Shown piece by piece: positions 1-8,534 of a DNA stretch of 64,000 nucleotides (within the stretch, counting starts at the first letter, position 1; each line of letters begins with the position of its first letter). The notes beneath the pieces were generated by a model that saw only the letters and a program-made list of their open reading frames with translations, made no database searches and was not told the origin of the DNA. A program made the position numbers and the translations under genes. The DNA is taken from assembly GCA_964554365.1 (NCBI GenBank), contig CAZKOJ010000002.1, forward strand, positions 1 through 64,000, read 5' to 3'. This DNA comes from Clostridium_AM sp964554365. Lineage in GTDB: Bacteria > Bacillota > Clostridia > Clostridiales > Clostridiaceae.

Positions 1-1302
1 AGTTCCAGTTGAAATACCAGATGAGAATATCATTTTTAATCCTTCTGGTAATTGAGCTATAACTTGTGGACGGAATGTAACCCCTAATCCTAATCCCATT
101 GCTGTGGCAATAATTAATAAGTTACGATTATTTATCTTTACGTTACTTAAGGTCTGAATTCCTGCTGCAGCTACTGTTCCAAACATAACAATTCCTACAC
201 CCCCAAGTACTGGCTGTGGCATTATGTTGATTAATGCTGCAAATTTAGGAAACAACCCTAAAACAACTAATAATACTCCAGCCATCATTGTTACATAACG
301 ACTAGCTACTTTTGTTAATGGAATTAATCCAATGTTTTGGCTGAAGGATGTATTAGGTAATGCACCAAAAACACCTGCAAGTAAACTTCCTACTCCATCA
401 GATAAGACTCCGTCTCCAACACGTTTTTCATCTGATTCAACTCCAGAAACTTCACTAATAGCTTTTAAGCAACCAACAGTTCCAATGATTGTAACAAAAT
501 ACGCTGGAATAAATGGTAATAAAACATTTAAGCTAAAATTCACACCATATCCAAAAACTTTAGGTAGTGATACCCAGCTTGCTTGAGCTACTGATGAAAA
601 ATTAATTAGTCCTAGCGGAATACAAATAATATATCCAGCCACCATACCAATTAAAATTGAAGCACTACTTACTAACCCTTTTCCATAATGGTTTAATAGC
701 AATGTTATAATCATTATAAATAACGCAATAGAAATATTTTTCAAACTTCCATAATTGGCAGAACCGACACCACCAGCTGCCCAATCTATTGAAACAGGTA
801 ATAATGTTAATCCTATTAAACTTACCACTGTTCCTGTTACAATGGGTGGAAATAACTTCATTAAAGGCTTAATAAAAAAACTTAAAATAATTACTAAAAA
901 TGCCCCTAAAATTGTTGCTCCAAAAATTCCTGGCAATCCAAATTTTGATCCAACAGCTATTGCTGGTGCAACAAATGTAAAATCAGTTCCCATAACACAA
1001 GCCATGCGTGCTCCAATTGGTCCAACTCCCCTTGATTGAATAAACGTAGCCACTCCTGCCATTAAAATTGAACTACTAATTAACGCTGTGGATGTTCTTA
1101 CATCAAATCCTAATGCTGCTGAAATAACAATTGGAACAACAATAATTCCGCCAAAAGCTGCAAATATATGTTGGAATCCTAATAAAATTTGTGTCAACAA
1201 CTTTGGCTTGTCATCAATTCCATACTGTAATTCAATGTTAGCCTGATTTTTTTTCATCGCTCCAACATTAACGTCTCCATGGTCTTTTTTCATTGCTTCC
1301 AT
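1..1302 (-). CDS. NCS2 family xanthine/purine permease (3' end cut by window)
   Basis: Reading the minus strand from an ATG at 1302, preceded by AGGAGATTAAT, gives an open frame to the window edge, 434 codons. The protein is a very hydrophobic membrane transporter. The SFSQN motif near codon 317 and the early QILLGFQHIFAAFGG block are typical of NCS2 uracil/xanthine permeases; SFSQN points to the xanthine/urate branch rather than the uracil branch. The family is usually about 450 residues, so only the last helix should be missing. It would import xanthine or a related purine with protons. A guanine-class riboswitch lies upstream, so expression should fall when guanine or hypoxanthine is plentiful. 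The substrate is inferred from the motif and the riboswitch. Confidence 0.92.
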   Translation of the reverse strand, partial: MEAMKKDHGDVNVGAMKKNQANIELQYGIDDKPKLLTQILLGFQHIFAAFGGIIVVPIVISAALGFDVRTSTALISSSILMAGVATFIQSRGVGPIGARMACVMGTDFTFVAPAIAVGSKFGLPGIFGATILGAFLVIILSFFIKPLMKLFPPIVTGTVVSLIGLTLLPVSIDWAAGGVGSANYGSLKNISIALFIMIITLLLNHYGKGLVSSASILIGMVAGYIICIPLGLINFSSVAQASWVSLPKVFGYGVNFSLNVLLPFIPAYFVTIIGTVGCLKAISEVSGVESDEKRVGDGVLSDGVGSLLAGVFGALPNTSFSQNIGLIPLTKVASRYVTMMAGVLLVVLGLFPKFAALINIMPQPVLGGVGIVMFGTVAAAGIQTLSNVKINNRNLLIIATAMGLGLGVTFRPQVIAQLPEGLKMIFSSGISTGT

Positions 1303-1371
1303 ATTAATCTCCTCTATGTTTTTTTAATATTCATCTATCATACATAGAGCATCGTAGGGTATAAGGAATCT

Positions 1372-1427
1372 AAAAGAAAATAACTAGTCAAAATTTTCTC
1401 TTAATCTTTGACTTGTTATTTTCTTTC
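1372..1427 (-). other. Second leader hairpin between riboswitch terminator and permease start
   Basis: About 20-bp arms (AAAGAAAATAACTAGTCAAA and its near-perfect complement, one mismatch) enclose a short loop. It lies downstream of the riboswitch terminator and upstream of the start codon. It ends in a T-rich stretch but has no long U run. It may be a second attenuator or an mRNA-stabilising hairpin. The function is not known. Confidence 0.5.
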
Positions 1428-1439
1428 AGATGCCTAAAT

Positions 1440-1470
1440 GAAAAAACACCTCAATCTAAATTAAGGTGTT
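1440..1470 (-). terminator. Riboswitch expression-platform terminator
   Basis: Arms AACACCTTAA and TTGAGGTGTT pair on the minus strand and are followed by TTTTTC. The 5' arm (CTCAACACCT) can alternatively pair with AGGTATTGTG just 3' of the aptamer P1 helix, with two mismatches. That fits an antiterminator and an OFF switch: purine binding frees the terminator. Confidence 0.85.
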
Positions 1471-1506
1471 GAGTTTAAGCATATCCATTCGCTAAAAACA
1501 CAATAC

Positions 1507-1573
1507 CTCGTAGTCTGCTAATTTACGGTTAGCAGGTAGAAACTTCCGGTCCATATTACCGACTATATACGAG
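1507..1573 (-). promoter_or_regulatory. Purine riboswitch aptamer, guanine class
   Basis: On the minus strand P1 is CTCGTA/TACGAG. The conserved core is present in order: TATA, ATATGG, GTTTCTACC, CCGTAAAT and GACTACGAG. The discriminating base in the J3/1 segment (GACTA) is C, as in the xpt guanine aptamer, rather than the U of adenine riboswitches. Ligands should therefore be guanine, hypoxanthine or xanthine. It controls the permease gene starting at 1302. Confidence 0.93.
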
Positions 1574-1630
1574 CTTTTTGTATGATATATCAGCATTATA
1601 ACACATTTTTAGACATAAAACATTTCTTAA

Positions 1631-3025
1631 TCATAACTTTATTATAATTCCCAATCTTTCATTCTTAAGTGATGCTTGCAAGACTCCTCCATGAAGTTTT
1701 ATTATTTCTAAGGCTATAGCAAGTCCTAGTCCTGCTCCTTTACTATTTCTTGATAAATCTTTTTTAAAAAATCTTTTAAATAAGAGATTTAATTCTTCTT
1801 CATTTATTGCTTCTTCTGGGTTATTCCAAAATTCTATTACTATCTGATCTTTCTTTTGGTATAAGTTTAAATTAATTTCTGTTTCTTTCCTACTGTATTT
1901 TATTGCATTAGATAATATATTCTCTAATGCCCTCATGAATTTATCAATATCCACTTCCTTGTACACAGGTGTTTCGGGAAAATTCATGCAAATATTAATA
2001 TTATCTTCTTTTAATTGAGGATAAAATCCATCACTCACCTGTCGTAGAATTTCTTGCATTTTTATATTTTCTTTATCAAATACAATATTTTTCCATTTTA
2101 GTTTTGAAAACTCAAAAAATTCATCTATAAGAGTTTTTAAATATAAGCACTGTTCTTCAACAACATTTACATATCTTTCTCGTTCTTCTTCTCTATCATA
2201 TTTTTTTTGCTTGAGAAGATTTAAAAAGCCTAATATTGAGGTTAACGGAGTTCTTAAATCATGAGATATATTTAGTAAAAATTCCTTTTCATTTTCTTTA
2301 TTTTCTTTTATTTTTCCTCCCATATCATTTAACGATATTGCTAAAGAAGTAAGTTCATTATTGTATTTTAATGGTACCTTTTCTTGAAATTCTGAAGAAT
2401 AAAGCTTATGTATTCCCTTTTCAATAGATATAATATACTTCAATCTCCCCTGACCAAGTAATGCAAAAATAACTATAAACACAAATATTCCTATAAGAAT
2501 CATTATAAAGTCACCCTGAATAACTACATCTTTTATTACTATCATATATAAATCACTGCTTATTTTTTTTACATTTGTAATTTGTGCCATACCAGTTTCC
2601 TCTTGATTTACTTCTAAAATTTCTTTTAACATGGGAACTTGTATGTTAAACATTTCTTTCTTATTATTAGAGTTTATTATTTCTCCTTTAGAATTAACAA
2701 CAAATACTAATATTTTGGCATTATAACCATATTGAAATGACTCCTTAAGTTTATCATCTACTTTATGTGGTATCTTAATATCATTCATATTTTTATTTAT
2801 AAAATTGTCTATATCTTTACCCGCGTTATTTGAATACTCTGACAATATAACATTGTCTTTATAATTTGATGGAAACAAATATCTATTAATCCTCTCTACT
2901 GATATATTAAGCCTATTAAACACTATAACTACTCCCAAAGTTGAACTAATTAAAGATATGATAAAAATTATTATTAGTTCTGCTGTTAAACCAATTCTAA
3001 GCTTCCTTTTCAATTTTATATCCAA
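1631..3025 (-). CDS. Sensor histidine kinase, OmpR-partner type
   Basis: Two membrane segments (about residues 13-36 and 173-192) flank an extracytoplasmic sensor region. A short HAMP-like stretch, a HisKA domain with phospho-acceptor His255 in ISHDLRTP, and a HATPase domain with the N box (NAIKYS) and G box (GAGLGLAI) follow. It overlaps the response-regulator gene by 29 bases, so the two are translationally coupled. The TTG at 3025 abuts GGGGAG with no spacing; TTG at 3013 is an alternative start. The pair probably controls the ABC exporter genes just upstream on the same strand. The signal is unknown. Confidence 0.9.
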   Translation of the reverse strand: MDIKLKRKLRIGLTAELIIIFIISLISSTLGVVIVFNRLNISVERINRYLFPSNYKDNVILSEYSNNAGKDIDNFINKNMNDIKIPHKVDDKLKESFQYGYNAKILVFVVNSKGEIINSNNKKEMFNIQVPMLKEILEVNQEETGMAQITNVKKISSDLYMIVIKDVVIQGDFIMILIGIFVFIVIFALLGQGRLKYIISIEKGIHKLYSSEFQEKVPLKYNNELTSLAISLNDMGGKIKENKENEKEFLLNISHDLRTPLTSILGFLNLLKQKKYDREEERERYVNVVEEQCLYLKTLIDEFFEFSKLKWKNIVFDKENIKMQEILRQVSDGFYPQLKEDNINICMNFPETPVYKEVDIDKFMRALENILSNAIKYSRKETEINLNLYQKKDQIVIEFWNNPEEAINEEELNLLFKRFFKKDLSRNSKGAGLGLAIALEIIKLHGGVLQASLKNERLGIIIKL

Positions 3026-3689
3026 CTCCCCAAACCGTCTTAATATATTTTGAGTTTTTTACACTATCATTTAGTTTTTCTCTTAAATTTCTAATATGGG
3101 TTAAAAGACTATTATCATTTTCTAAAAAATTTTCTTTCCATACACTTTCGTATATTTTATCTGAAGAAAAAATTATTCCTTTGTTTTTTGCAAGCAACAC
3201 TAAAATATCAAACTCCTTTGGTGTGAGTTTAATCTCATTTCCAGCTTTATATAAAGCATGCTCCTTTAAGTTTAAATCTAAATCTTTTATCTTTATAATA
3301 TATTTACATTTTTCACTTTTATCAATATTAACTCTGTTTAACATGGCTGATATCCTTAATGAAAGCTCTACTAAATCAAATGGCTTTGTCACATAGTCAT
3401 CACAACCAGAAATAAAGCCTTTAATCTTATCCTGCTGATTATCCTTTGCAGTTAAGAATATAATAGGCACATTTGTAATTTTCCTTATTCTCTTTATTGC
3501 TTCAAATCCATCCATCTTAGGCATCATTATATCCATCAAAATCAAATTAAATTGTTCATTGTTTATTTTATCTAAAGCATCTCTGCCATCATATGAAATA
3601 CTTGTTTCATATCCTTCCTTAGTTAAAAATATTGATAAAAAATCCACTATTGTTATATCATCATCTACTATTAATATCTTATAACTCAT
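2997..3689 (-). CDS. OmpR/PhoB-family response regulator
   Basis: The 230 residues form a receiver domain followed by a winged-helix Trans_reg_C DNA-binding domain. The acidic pocket is DDD at 9-11, the phospho-acceptor is Asp53 in LMDIMMPKMDG, and the conserved Thr/Lys pair is in FLTAKD. It is the first gene of a pair with the histidine kinase that overlaps its end. The ABC exporter genes lie 88 bases upstream, separated by a terminator-like hairpin. That arrangement resembles peptide-antibiotic sensing and detoxification modules, but the target is inferred from position only. Confidence 0.93.
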   Translation of the reverse strand: MSYKILIVDDDITIVDFLSIFLTKEGYETSISYDGRDALDKINNEQFNLILMDIMMPKMDGFEAIKRIRKITNVPIIFLTAKDNQQDKIKGFISGCDDYVTKPFDLVELSLRISAMLNRVNIDKSEKCKYIIKIKDLDLNLKEHALYKAGNEIKLTPKEFDILVLLAKNKGIIFSSDKIYESVWKENFLENDNSLLTHIRNLREKLNDSVKNSKYIKTVWGVGYKIEKEA

Positions 3690-3747
3690 ATATATTCCCC
3701 CTTATACATCAAATGTAATTATACCAAATAATACCTGATTTTAAAAA

Positions 3748-3775
3748 GACCATTGCTCATTGCAATAGTCTTCTT
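3748..3775 (-). terminator. Terminator after ABC permease
   Basis: AAGACTATTGC and GCAATGGTCTT pair around a short loop and are followed by TTTTAAAA on the minus strand, right after the permease stop codon. Some transcripts may read through into the two-component genes. Confidence 0.75.
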
Positions 3776-3777
3776 GC

Positions 3778-4941
3778 CTAATCAAAATCCCTTTTTGCAA
3801 AAATATAAGTGCTTAAAAACATCATAACTAAGGTCCAGCCTAAACATACCATTGAAACAAAAAACATGTTTATACTGCTAGTAAGTTGCTGGGAAATAAC
3901 TCCTGTTAAAATCAAAATACCATCAATTATATAGGGAATAGGAAAAAATTTTACGAAAACACCATATTTATCTGATACAAGATTCCTGCCTGCAAATGCT
4001 AAGAGATACCAAATTGATGTTCCACCAATTAATACAAAATTTGTAAGTGCTGAAATTAGTGAATTTTTACAAACAGTTGATATAAATATTATTATTGATA
4101 CAATGGCCATTGAAACAATTATTGTAATTAATACTAATGCTATAATTGAACTCCAAAGTGGAATCATTGTACGGCTTCCAGGTACATACTTCATTTGTGA
4201 ACTTACTGCAGTTAAAGGCAGTGATCTATCCAAAACATACTTTGCACCTACATCAAAGGGCAATCTATAATCTGAAAAACCTAAATGAATTCCAGCTTCC
4301 AAAATAAATATTATTGTACTTGTAATTATAGTACTTGCACTTAAAATTATTGAAACAATAAACTTTGATAGTATAATCTTTTTTCTTGAAATAGGTCTGG
4401 TAATCAAGTTTTTAATAGTATTCGGAGCATATTCTCCTGATACTATATCAGATAACAATACAATCATAATAAGCAAAAAAAGTAATGGAATAAATCCCAT
4501 TAGAATTTCTATAGTTGCATACATTCCTTTAGGTGTTAACTCATTTTTTTCTATATTATGTTCTTTTTCATATTTTAATTGAATTATTTCATATTCATTT
4601 TTAGGATTATTTTCTTTTTCTAATTTTTTAATTTGTTCATCTAATTTTGATTTATCATAATTTTTTATTGCATCCAAACCTAACTCTAGATCATGTATTT
4701 GTTTTTCAGTGCCTGCTATATCTCTTGAAAATTCTGCTTTTTTAAACTCTGTTTCTGCTTTATCTCTACCGCTCTTCTGAATATCAAGAAGAGCCTTATC
4801 TCCCTGAAGCTGTCCTTCTAAAGTTTTTGTTTTGGAAACATGTATTAATCCAAAAGCTATTGTAATCATAAGAATAACAATAATTGAAATCTTCTTTTTA
4901 ATTACAACTCTTTTTAGTTCTTCCCATATATATTTACTCAT
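3778..4941 (-). CDS. ABC-2 type transporter permease
   Basis: A 387-residue membrane protein. One N-terminal helix (about 18-32) is followed by a roughly 110-residue charged, probably coiled extracytoplasmic segment. A cluster of five or six more helices covers residues 145-385. This layout is typical of ABC-2 permeases that export lipids, peptides or antibiotics. Its start lies two bases after the ATPase stop codon (4944), so the two are co-translated. No substrate can be read from the sequence. Confidence 0.85.
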   Translation of the reverse strand: MSKYIWEELKRVVIKKKISIIVILMITIAFGLIHVSKTKTLEGQLQGDKALLDIQKSGRDKAETEFKKAEFSRDIAGTEKQIHDLELGLDAIKNYDKSKLDEQIKKLEKENNPKNEYEIIQLKYEKEHNIEKNELTPKGMYATIEILMGFIPLLFLLIMIVLLSDIVSGEYAPNTIKNLITRPISRKKIILSKFIVSIILSASTIITSTIIFILEAGIHLGFSDYRLPFDVGAKYVLDRSLPLTAVSSQMKYVPGSRTMIPLWSSIIALVLITIIVSMAIVSIIIFISTVCKNSLISALTNFVLIGGTSIWYLLAFAGRNLVSDKYGVFVKFFPIPYIIDGILILTGVISQQLTSSINMFFVSMVCLGWTLVMMFLSTYIFAKRDFD

Positions 4942-4943
4942 TA

Positions 4944-5864
4944 CTATTTATCCCCCATCATCTTTATAAACTTATCTTCTAAATTTTCTTTTATTTCAGA
5001 GAAGCCTTCTACATTTATTCCTTCTTCATGTAAATTTTTCACTATTTCAAAAATATCATGTATATCAGTATTTATTAAAATTGAAACGCCATCATTTTCT
5101 ACTTTTAATAGTTTTACATGCGCTATGTTTTTAATAATTTCTGATGTTCTTTGGGGTAGCTTAGTTTTTATAAACACATTTTTTTCATTGCTAACTTTCG
5201 CTTTATCCCCTATTTGCTGAATACTAATAATTTTCCCATCATCTATAAAAACAACCTTTGTACATATATTTTCTATCTCACTTAAAATATGAGAGGATAT
5301 AAATACAGTTACTCCTTTTTCTTTAACTAAAGTATTTATAGTGTTTTTAAGTTCAACAACACCCATTGGATCTAATCCATTTGTAGGCTCGTCTAGTATT
5401 AAGAATGATGTGTTTCCCATAAGTGCTTGTGCAAGTCCAAGCCTTTGTTTCATTCCCAAAGAATATTTTTTTACTTTTTCATCAATTTTACTACCTAAAT
5501 TAGAAAATTTTATTACATATTCTATTTCATCTTTTGTCACATTTTCAAGCACACTAGCTATATACTTTAAATTCTGTCTTCCAGTCATATACCCATACAT
5601 CTCTGGTGTTTCTACTACTGCCCCAATATTTTTTAAGGCTTCTTCTCTTTCAGTTTTTAAATTTTTCCCACATACTATGATCTCACCTTTATCAGAAAAT
5701 AACATACCTGTTACAACTTTAATTAAAGTTGTTTTTCCTGCTCCATTTCTTCCAACAAAACCACATATTTCTCCCTTATTTATAGAAAAATTGATATCTT
5801 TTAATACTTGTCTTTTCCCTCTCTTTTTAGCAACATCTTTTAATTCTAAAACCTTTTCAGTCAA
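4944..5864 (-). CDS. ABC transporter ATP-binding protein
   Basis: A single 306-residue nucleotide-binding domain. Walker A is GRNGAGKTT (about 38-46), the signature is YSLGMKQR, Walker B is FLILDEPTNGLDP, and the H loop is SSH. The roughly 80-residue C-terminal extension is usual for the drug/antibiotic exporter ATPases related to BcrA. It is the first gene of the operon with the permease at 3778-4941. The start ATG at 5864 follows AAAGGATG. The likely role is powering export of a peptide or lipid-targeting antibiotic; this is inferred from family and neighbours. Confidence 0.92.
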   Translation of the reverse strand: MTEKVLELKDVAKKRGKRQVLKDINFSINKGEICGFVGRNGAGKTTLIKVVTGMLFSDKGEIIVCGKNLKTEREEALKNIGAVVETPEMYGYMTGRQNLKYIASVLENVTKDEIEYVIKFSNLGSKIDEKVKKYSLGMKQRLGLAQALMGNTSFLILDEPTNGLDPMGVVELKNTINTLVKEKGVTVFISSHILSEIENICTKVVFIDDGKIISIQQIGDKAKVSNEKNVFIKTKLPQRTSEIIKNIAHVKLLKVENDGVSILINTDIHDIFEIVKNLHEEGINVEGFSEIKENLEDKFIKMMGDK

Positions 5865-6030
5865 TTAAATCATCCTTTCAATTCAAGCCCTTTATCTTCA
5901 TCTCTTTTGAGAACTCAAATGGTATTTTAAAATTTCCATGTTCTGTTATCTTTATTATAAAGAATGAAACTAAAGTAAAAGGAAATTAAAAATAAAGAAA
6001 ATATAAAGATTTGTTTTTTTACACGTAATA

Positions 6031-6082
6031 AAAAAGTGGAACTTATATTGATTTATAAAAATCTATATAAGTTCCACTTTTA
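6031..6082. terminator. Strong bidirectional hairpin
   Basis: Near-perfect arms (AAAAGTGGAACTTATAT and its complement) surround a 14-base loop with A and T runs on either side. It lies between two minus-strand genes, so it most likely ends the AAA ATPase transcript arriving from the right. The rest of 5865-6181 holds the ABC promoter region and nothing else I recognise. Confidence 0.75.
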
Positions 6083-6181
6083 CGAAAGATATTAGGCATA
6101 TGACATAAAATAGACCAACAGACTGACTAGTTATTTTTTTGAATGTGCCTCAAGGATTATGTAGTTATAACTTTGCATTAT

Positions 6182-6898
6182 TTATATAAGTATATCCAAC
6201 ATTCTTTTAGGATTGTTAAGAAATGATTTCATGATTTTATAATTTTCAGTATCCTCATAGTTAACCCTTTTTAAACTATCATCCAATTCATAAATTATTG
6301 AATCTGGATAGGCCATTACTATTGGAGAGTGAGTAGCAATTATAAATTGAGAATTATCCTGAATTAGATCATGCATTCTTGAAATTAAAGCCATTTGTCT
6401 AGCTGGAGACAAAGCCGATTCTGGCTCGTCTAAAATATATAGTCCATTCCCTTTAAATCTACTCATAATAACTGACATAAAAGATTCTCCATGAGATTGT
6501 GAATGCAGTGAAATTCCACCATATGAGTCTAAAGCGTCTATATCATCAATATTTGAAGCTAAATTATAGAAACTTTCCGCCCTGAGGAAAAAGCTATCTT
6601 TAGGTCTCTTAATTCCTTTAATTAATTTTAAGTTTTCCCATAAATCTGAATGGGTATTTTTTGTTGAAAAATTAAAATTTTTAGTTCCACCTTCGGGATT
6701 AAAACCATATGATATTGCAATTGCTTCAAGTATTGTTGATTTGCCAGTTCCGTTTTCACCTACAATATATGTTACCTTAGGATGAAATTCCAATGTTGAT
6801 AAATTTTTTATTACAGGCAAACAATATGGATATTTAGAAAATGAATTTATTTTTTCTTTACACAATTGAATTTCCCTTATATACAGATTCAAATTCAT
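6182..6898 (-). CDS. Stand-alone AAA/RecF-like ATPase (COG3910 type)
   Basis: 238 residues. Walker A is GENGTGKST near residue 47, a Q/SYGG-like central segment follows, the signature region is SHGESF, Walker B is GLYILDEPESALSP, and there is a D/H-loop ATHSP. This is the compact SMC/ABC-like ATPase fold without coiled coil or nuclease domain. The length matches the predicted ATPase family COG3910. The ATG follows AAAGGGGGAAACTTA. No partner gene is next to it; its right neighbour is a decayed gene. The cellular role is unknown; DNA-related functions or phage defence are possible but unsupported. Confidence 0.8.
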   Translation of the reverse strand: MNLNLYIREIQLCKEKINSFSKYPYCLPVIKNLSTLEFHPKVTYIVGENGTGKSTILEAIAISYGFNPEGGTKNFNFSTKNTHSDLWENLKLIKGIKRPKDSFFLRAESFYNLASNIDDIDALDSYGGISLHSQSHGESFMSVIMSRFKGNGLYILDEPESALSPARQMALISRMHDLIQDNSQFIIATHSPIVMAYPDSIIYELDDSLKRVNYEDTENYKIMKSFLNNPKRMLDILI

Positions 6899-7051
6899 TA
6901 AGTTTCCCCCTTTAAAATCAATGCTGTCGCTTATATTTTCTTACAAAACTTCAAATTTAAACATCTACTAAATTGTACCATATTTTAAAATTGTTAAACA
7001 ACCTAAGTACCCTACTAGACAGCGTAACCGCATGAAAAATATAATTACAAA

Positions 7052-7085
7052 AAACCATACTATTTTCACAGTATAGTTGGGTTCT
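7052..7085. terminator. Hairpin with flanking A/T runs
   Basis: ACCATACTAT and AGTATAGTTGGGT pair (with G-T pairs) around TTTCAC. T-rich on both strands. It lies between the decayed nucleotidase gene and the AAA ATPase gene. Confidence 0.6.
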
Positions 7086-7130
7086 TTTAATTTTATTTGA
7101 TTGCTACATAAAAACATTAAAAAAATACCA

Positions 7131-7367
7131 TTACATAGCTTTCTTATGCAATGGCATTTCTTTTACTATTTCATATATTTCATTCCAATTAAACACTCTA
7201 ATTATATTTTTATTTAAAGGCATCCTATTATAATTAGTATCTATAAGCAATACCTTAAAACCATTTTCTGATAGCTGCAAAGCATTTTTATAGTTAGCAA
7301 TATCAAGCCAAAAGTATGGGTCAGTAATTGTTCCATCGATATCAATACATATATTAAGATTTTTCAT
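7131..7367 (-). pseudogene. HAD nucleotidase (YqfW/NT5C-like) with the middle deleted
   Basis: The 78-residue frame starts with ICIDIDGTITDPYFWLD, the exact N-terminal catalytic motif of the YqfW-like deoxyribonucleotidase family. It then jumps at about residue 25 to YKNALQLSENGFKVLLID and NRMPLNKNIIRVFNW, the family's C-terminal region. Full-length members are about 190 residues, so roughly 110 residues including catalytic motifs II and III are missing while the frame is kept. The ribosome site (GGAAGGTG) is intact. The product could be made but should be inactive as a phosphatase. The family assignment rests on recalled consensus sequences. Confidence 0.75.
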
Positions 7368-7665
7368 TTTAACACCTTCCTTGTGTAATAAATATAGTTA
7401 TACTCTCAAATAAAGATTAGCTCACCTTTACTAAAGGATATCTATAATACTTATTTTAGCAAATAAGTATTAAGAATATATTATGATCAAGTAAACACTA
7501 TATATGATACTAGTCGTCAATATCATAATTTATCCCAAAATAAGGAACCGTACTATTTTTGTATATTTCAACCATATAATGTTAAATTTTAACTATCGAT
7601 ATGGTATAATGTTTTTAAAGTAAATCATAAATTTCTTATGATTAATAATTAGAGGAGATGTTATA

Positions 7666-8091
7666 TTGAATAATATAACATACTTTTTAAAAATATTCAG
7701 AAACATCATTATGACTATCATTTGCATAATACTTTTAATAGTCATATATGAATTTGATTATGTAAACAAATCATTTGTAAGAGATTCTCATTTTAGAAAA
7801 TATACAAATGGAAATCAACAAATTTACTTTTTAGGAACAATCCACAGCGGCATGTCATTAGATTCTGAACCTTTTTCTCTGAAATCGAAAAAATTAAGCT
7901 TTTAAAATTCATGACAAAAGGATAATATATTCAAAAGGAATGAATTACTATATAAAAAAAGAATTGATTACGAGAAAAGTTGTATGGGTACTGTATACAA
8001 AACAGATATTTTTAAAAAGCAAGGTCAATATTTAATTGAAAAGCTTAATGGATTTAGTAAAACTATTGAACAAACAGGAGAAACAGAGTAA
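7666..8091 (+). pseudogene. Decayed membrane-anchored FLGTIH-type (TraB/GumN-like) protein
   Basis: A TTG start after AGAGGAGATGTTATA gives an N-terminal membrane helix followed by QIYFLGTIHSG and EPFSL, the opening motif of TraB/GumN/ChaN-like proteins. The frame then shifts and stops at 7905. Another frame continues as SEIEKIK near 7880. A third, from about 7948 to the stop at 8091, encodes a charged C-terminal tail (YKTDIFKKQGQYLIEKLNGF). The intact family is far longer, so a large internal deletion plus frameshifts is the simplest reading. The family name is tentative. Confidence 0.6.
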
Positions 8092-8134
8092 TTAATTTAA
8101 TAGGACTATTAGTACCTATTGGAGGTGTGATAAA

Positions 8135-8395
8135 TTGGAGTATGTGCTAAATGAATTTTTTAATTCCATGTTATTTTTTTTGCTAACTTTACCTACTATA
8201 ACATTAATAGTATCTGCAATATTATCTTTATTTGTAAAAAAGCGAATACTGATTTTAGGCTTTGTTTTTATAGGCTATTTAATTGCAACTTTTATTATGT
8301 CTGATTTTTCTTTTTTAATATATGTCCTCATATATACAATAATTGCTTTTATAGGAACATTTTTTGGTGATTCAATACGTTTTTTTACAAAATAA
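8135..8395 (+). CDS. Small hydrophobic membrane protein, unknown
   Basis: 86 residues with three predicted membrane helices (about 10-32, 36-56 and 60-80) and few charges. The TTG start follows TTGGAGGTGTGATAAA, a strong ribosome site. It begins 44 bases after the decayed FLGTIH gene and was probably its operon partner. I do not recognise the family. Confidence 0.6.
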   Translation: MEYVLNEFFNSMLFFLLTLPTITLIVSAILSLFVKKRILILGFVFIGYLIATFIMSDFSFLIYVLIYTIIAFIGTFFGDSIRFFTK

Positions 8396-8534
8396 AATAT
8401 TATATAACGGGTTCAATTTGTTGCATACATATCACTTACCTTTATCTATATTATACACCAACCTTAGTTAAGGCAATCAACCTTATATATAAGTTATAAT
8501 AAAGTTTCTACATTTATTTTTATAATTTCCAACA

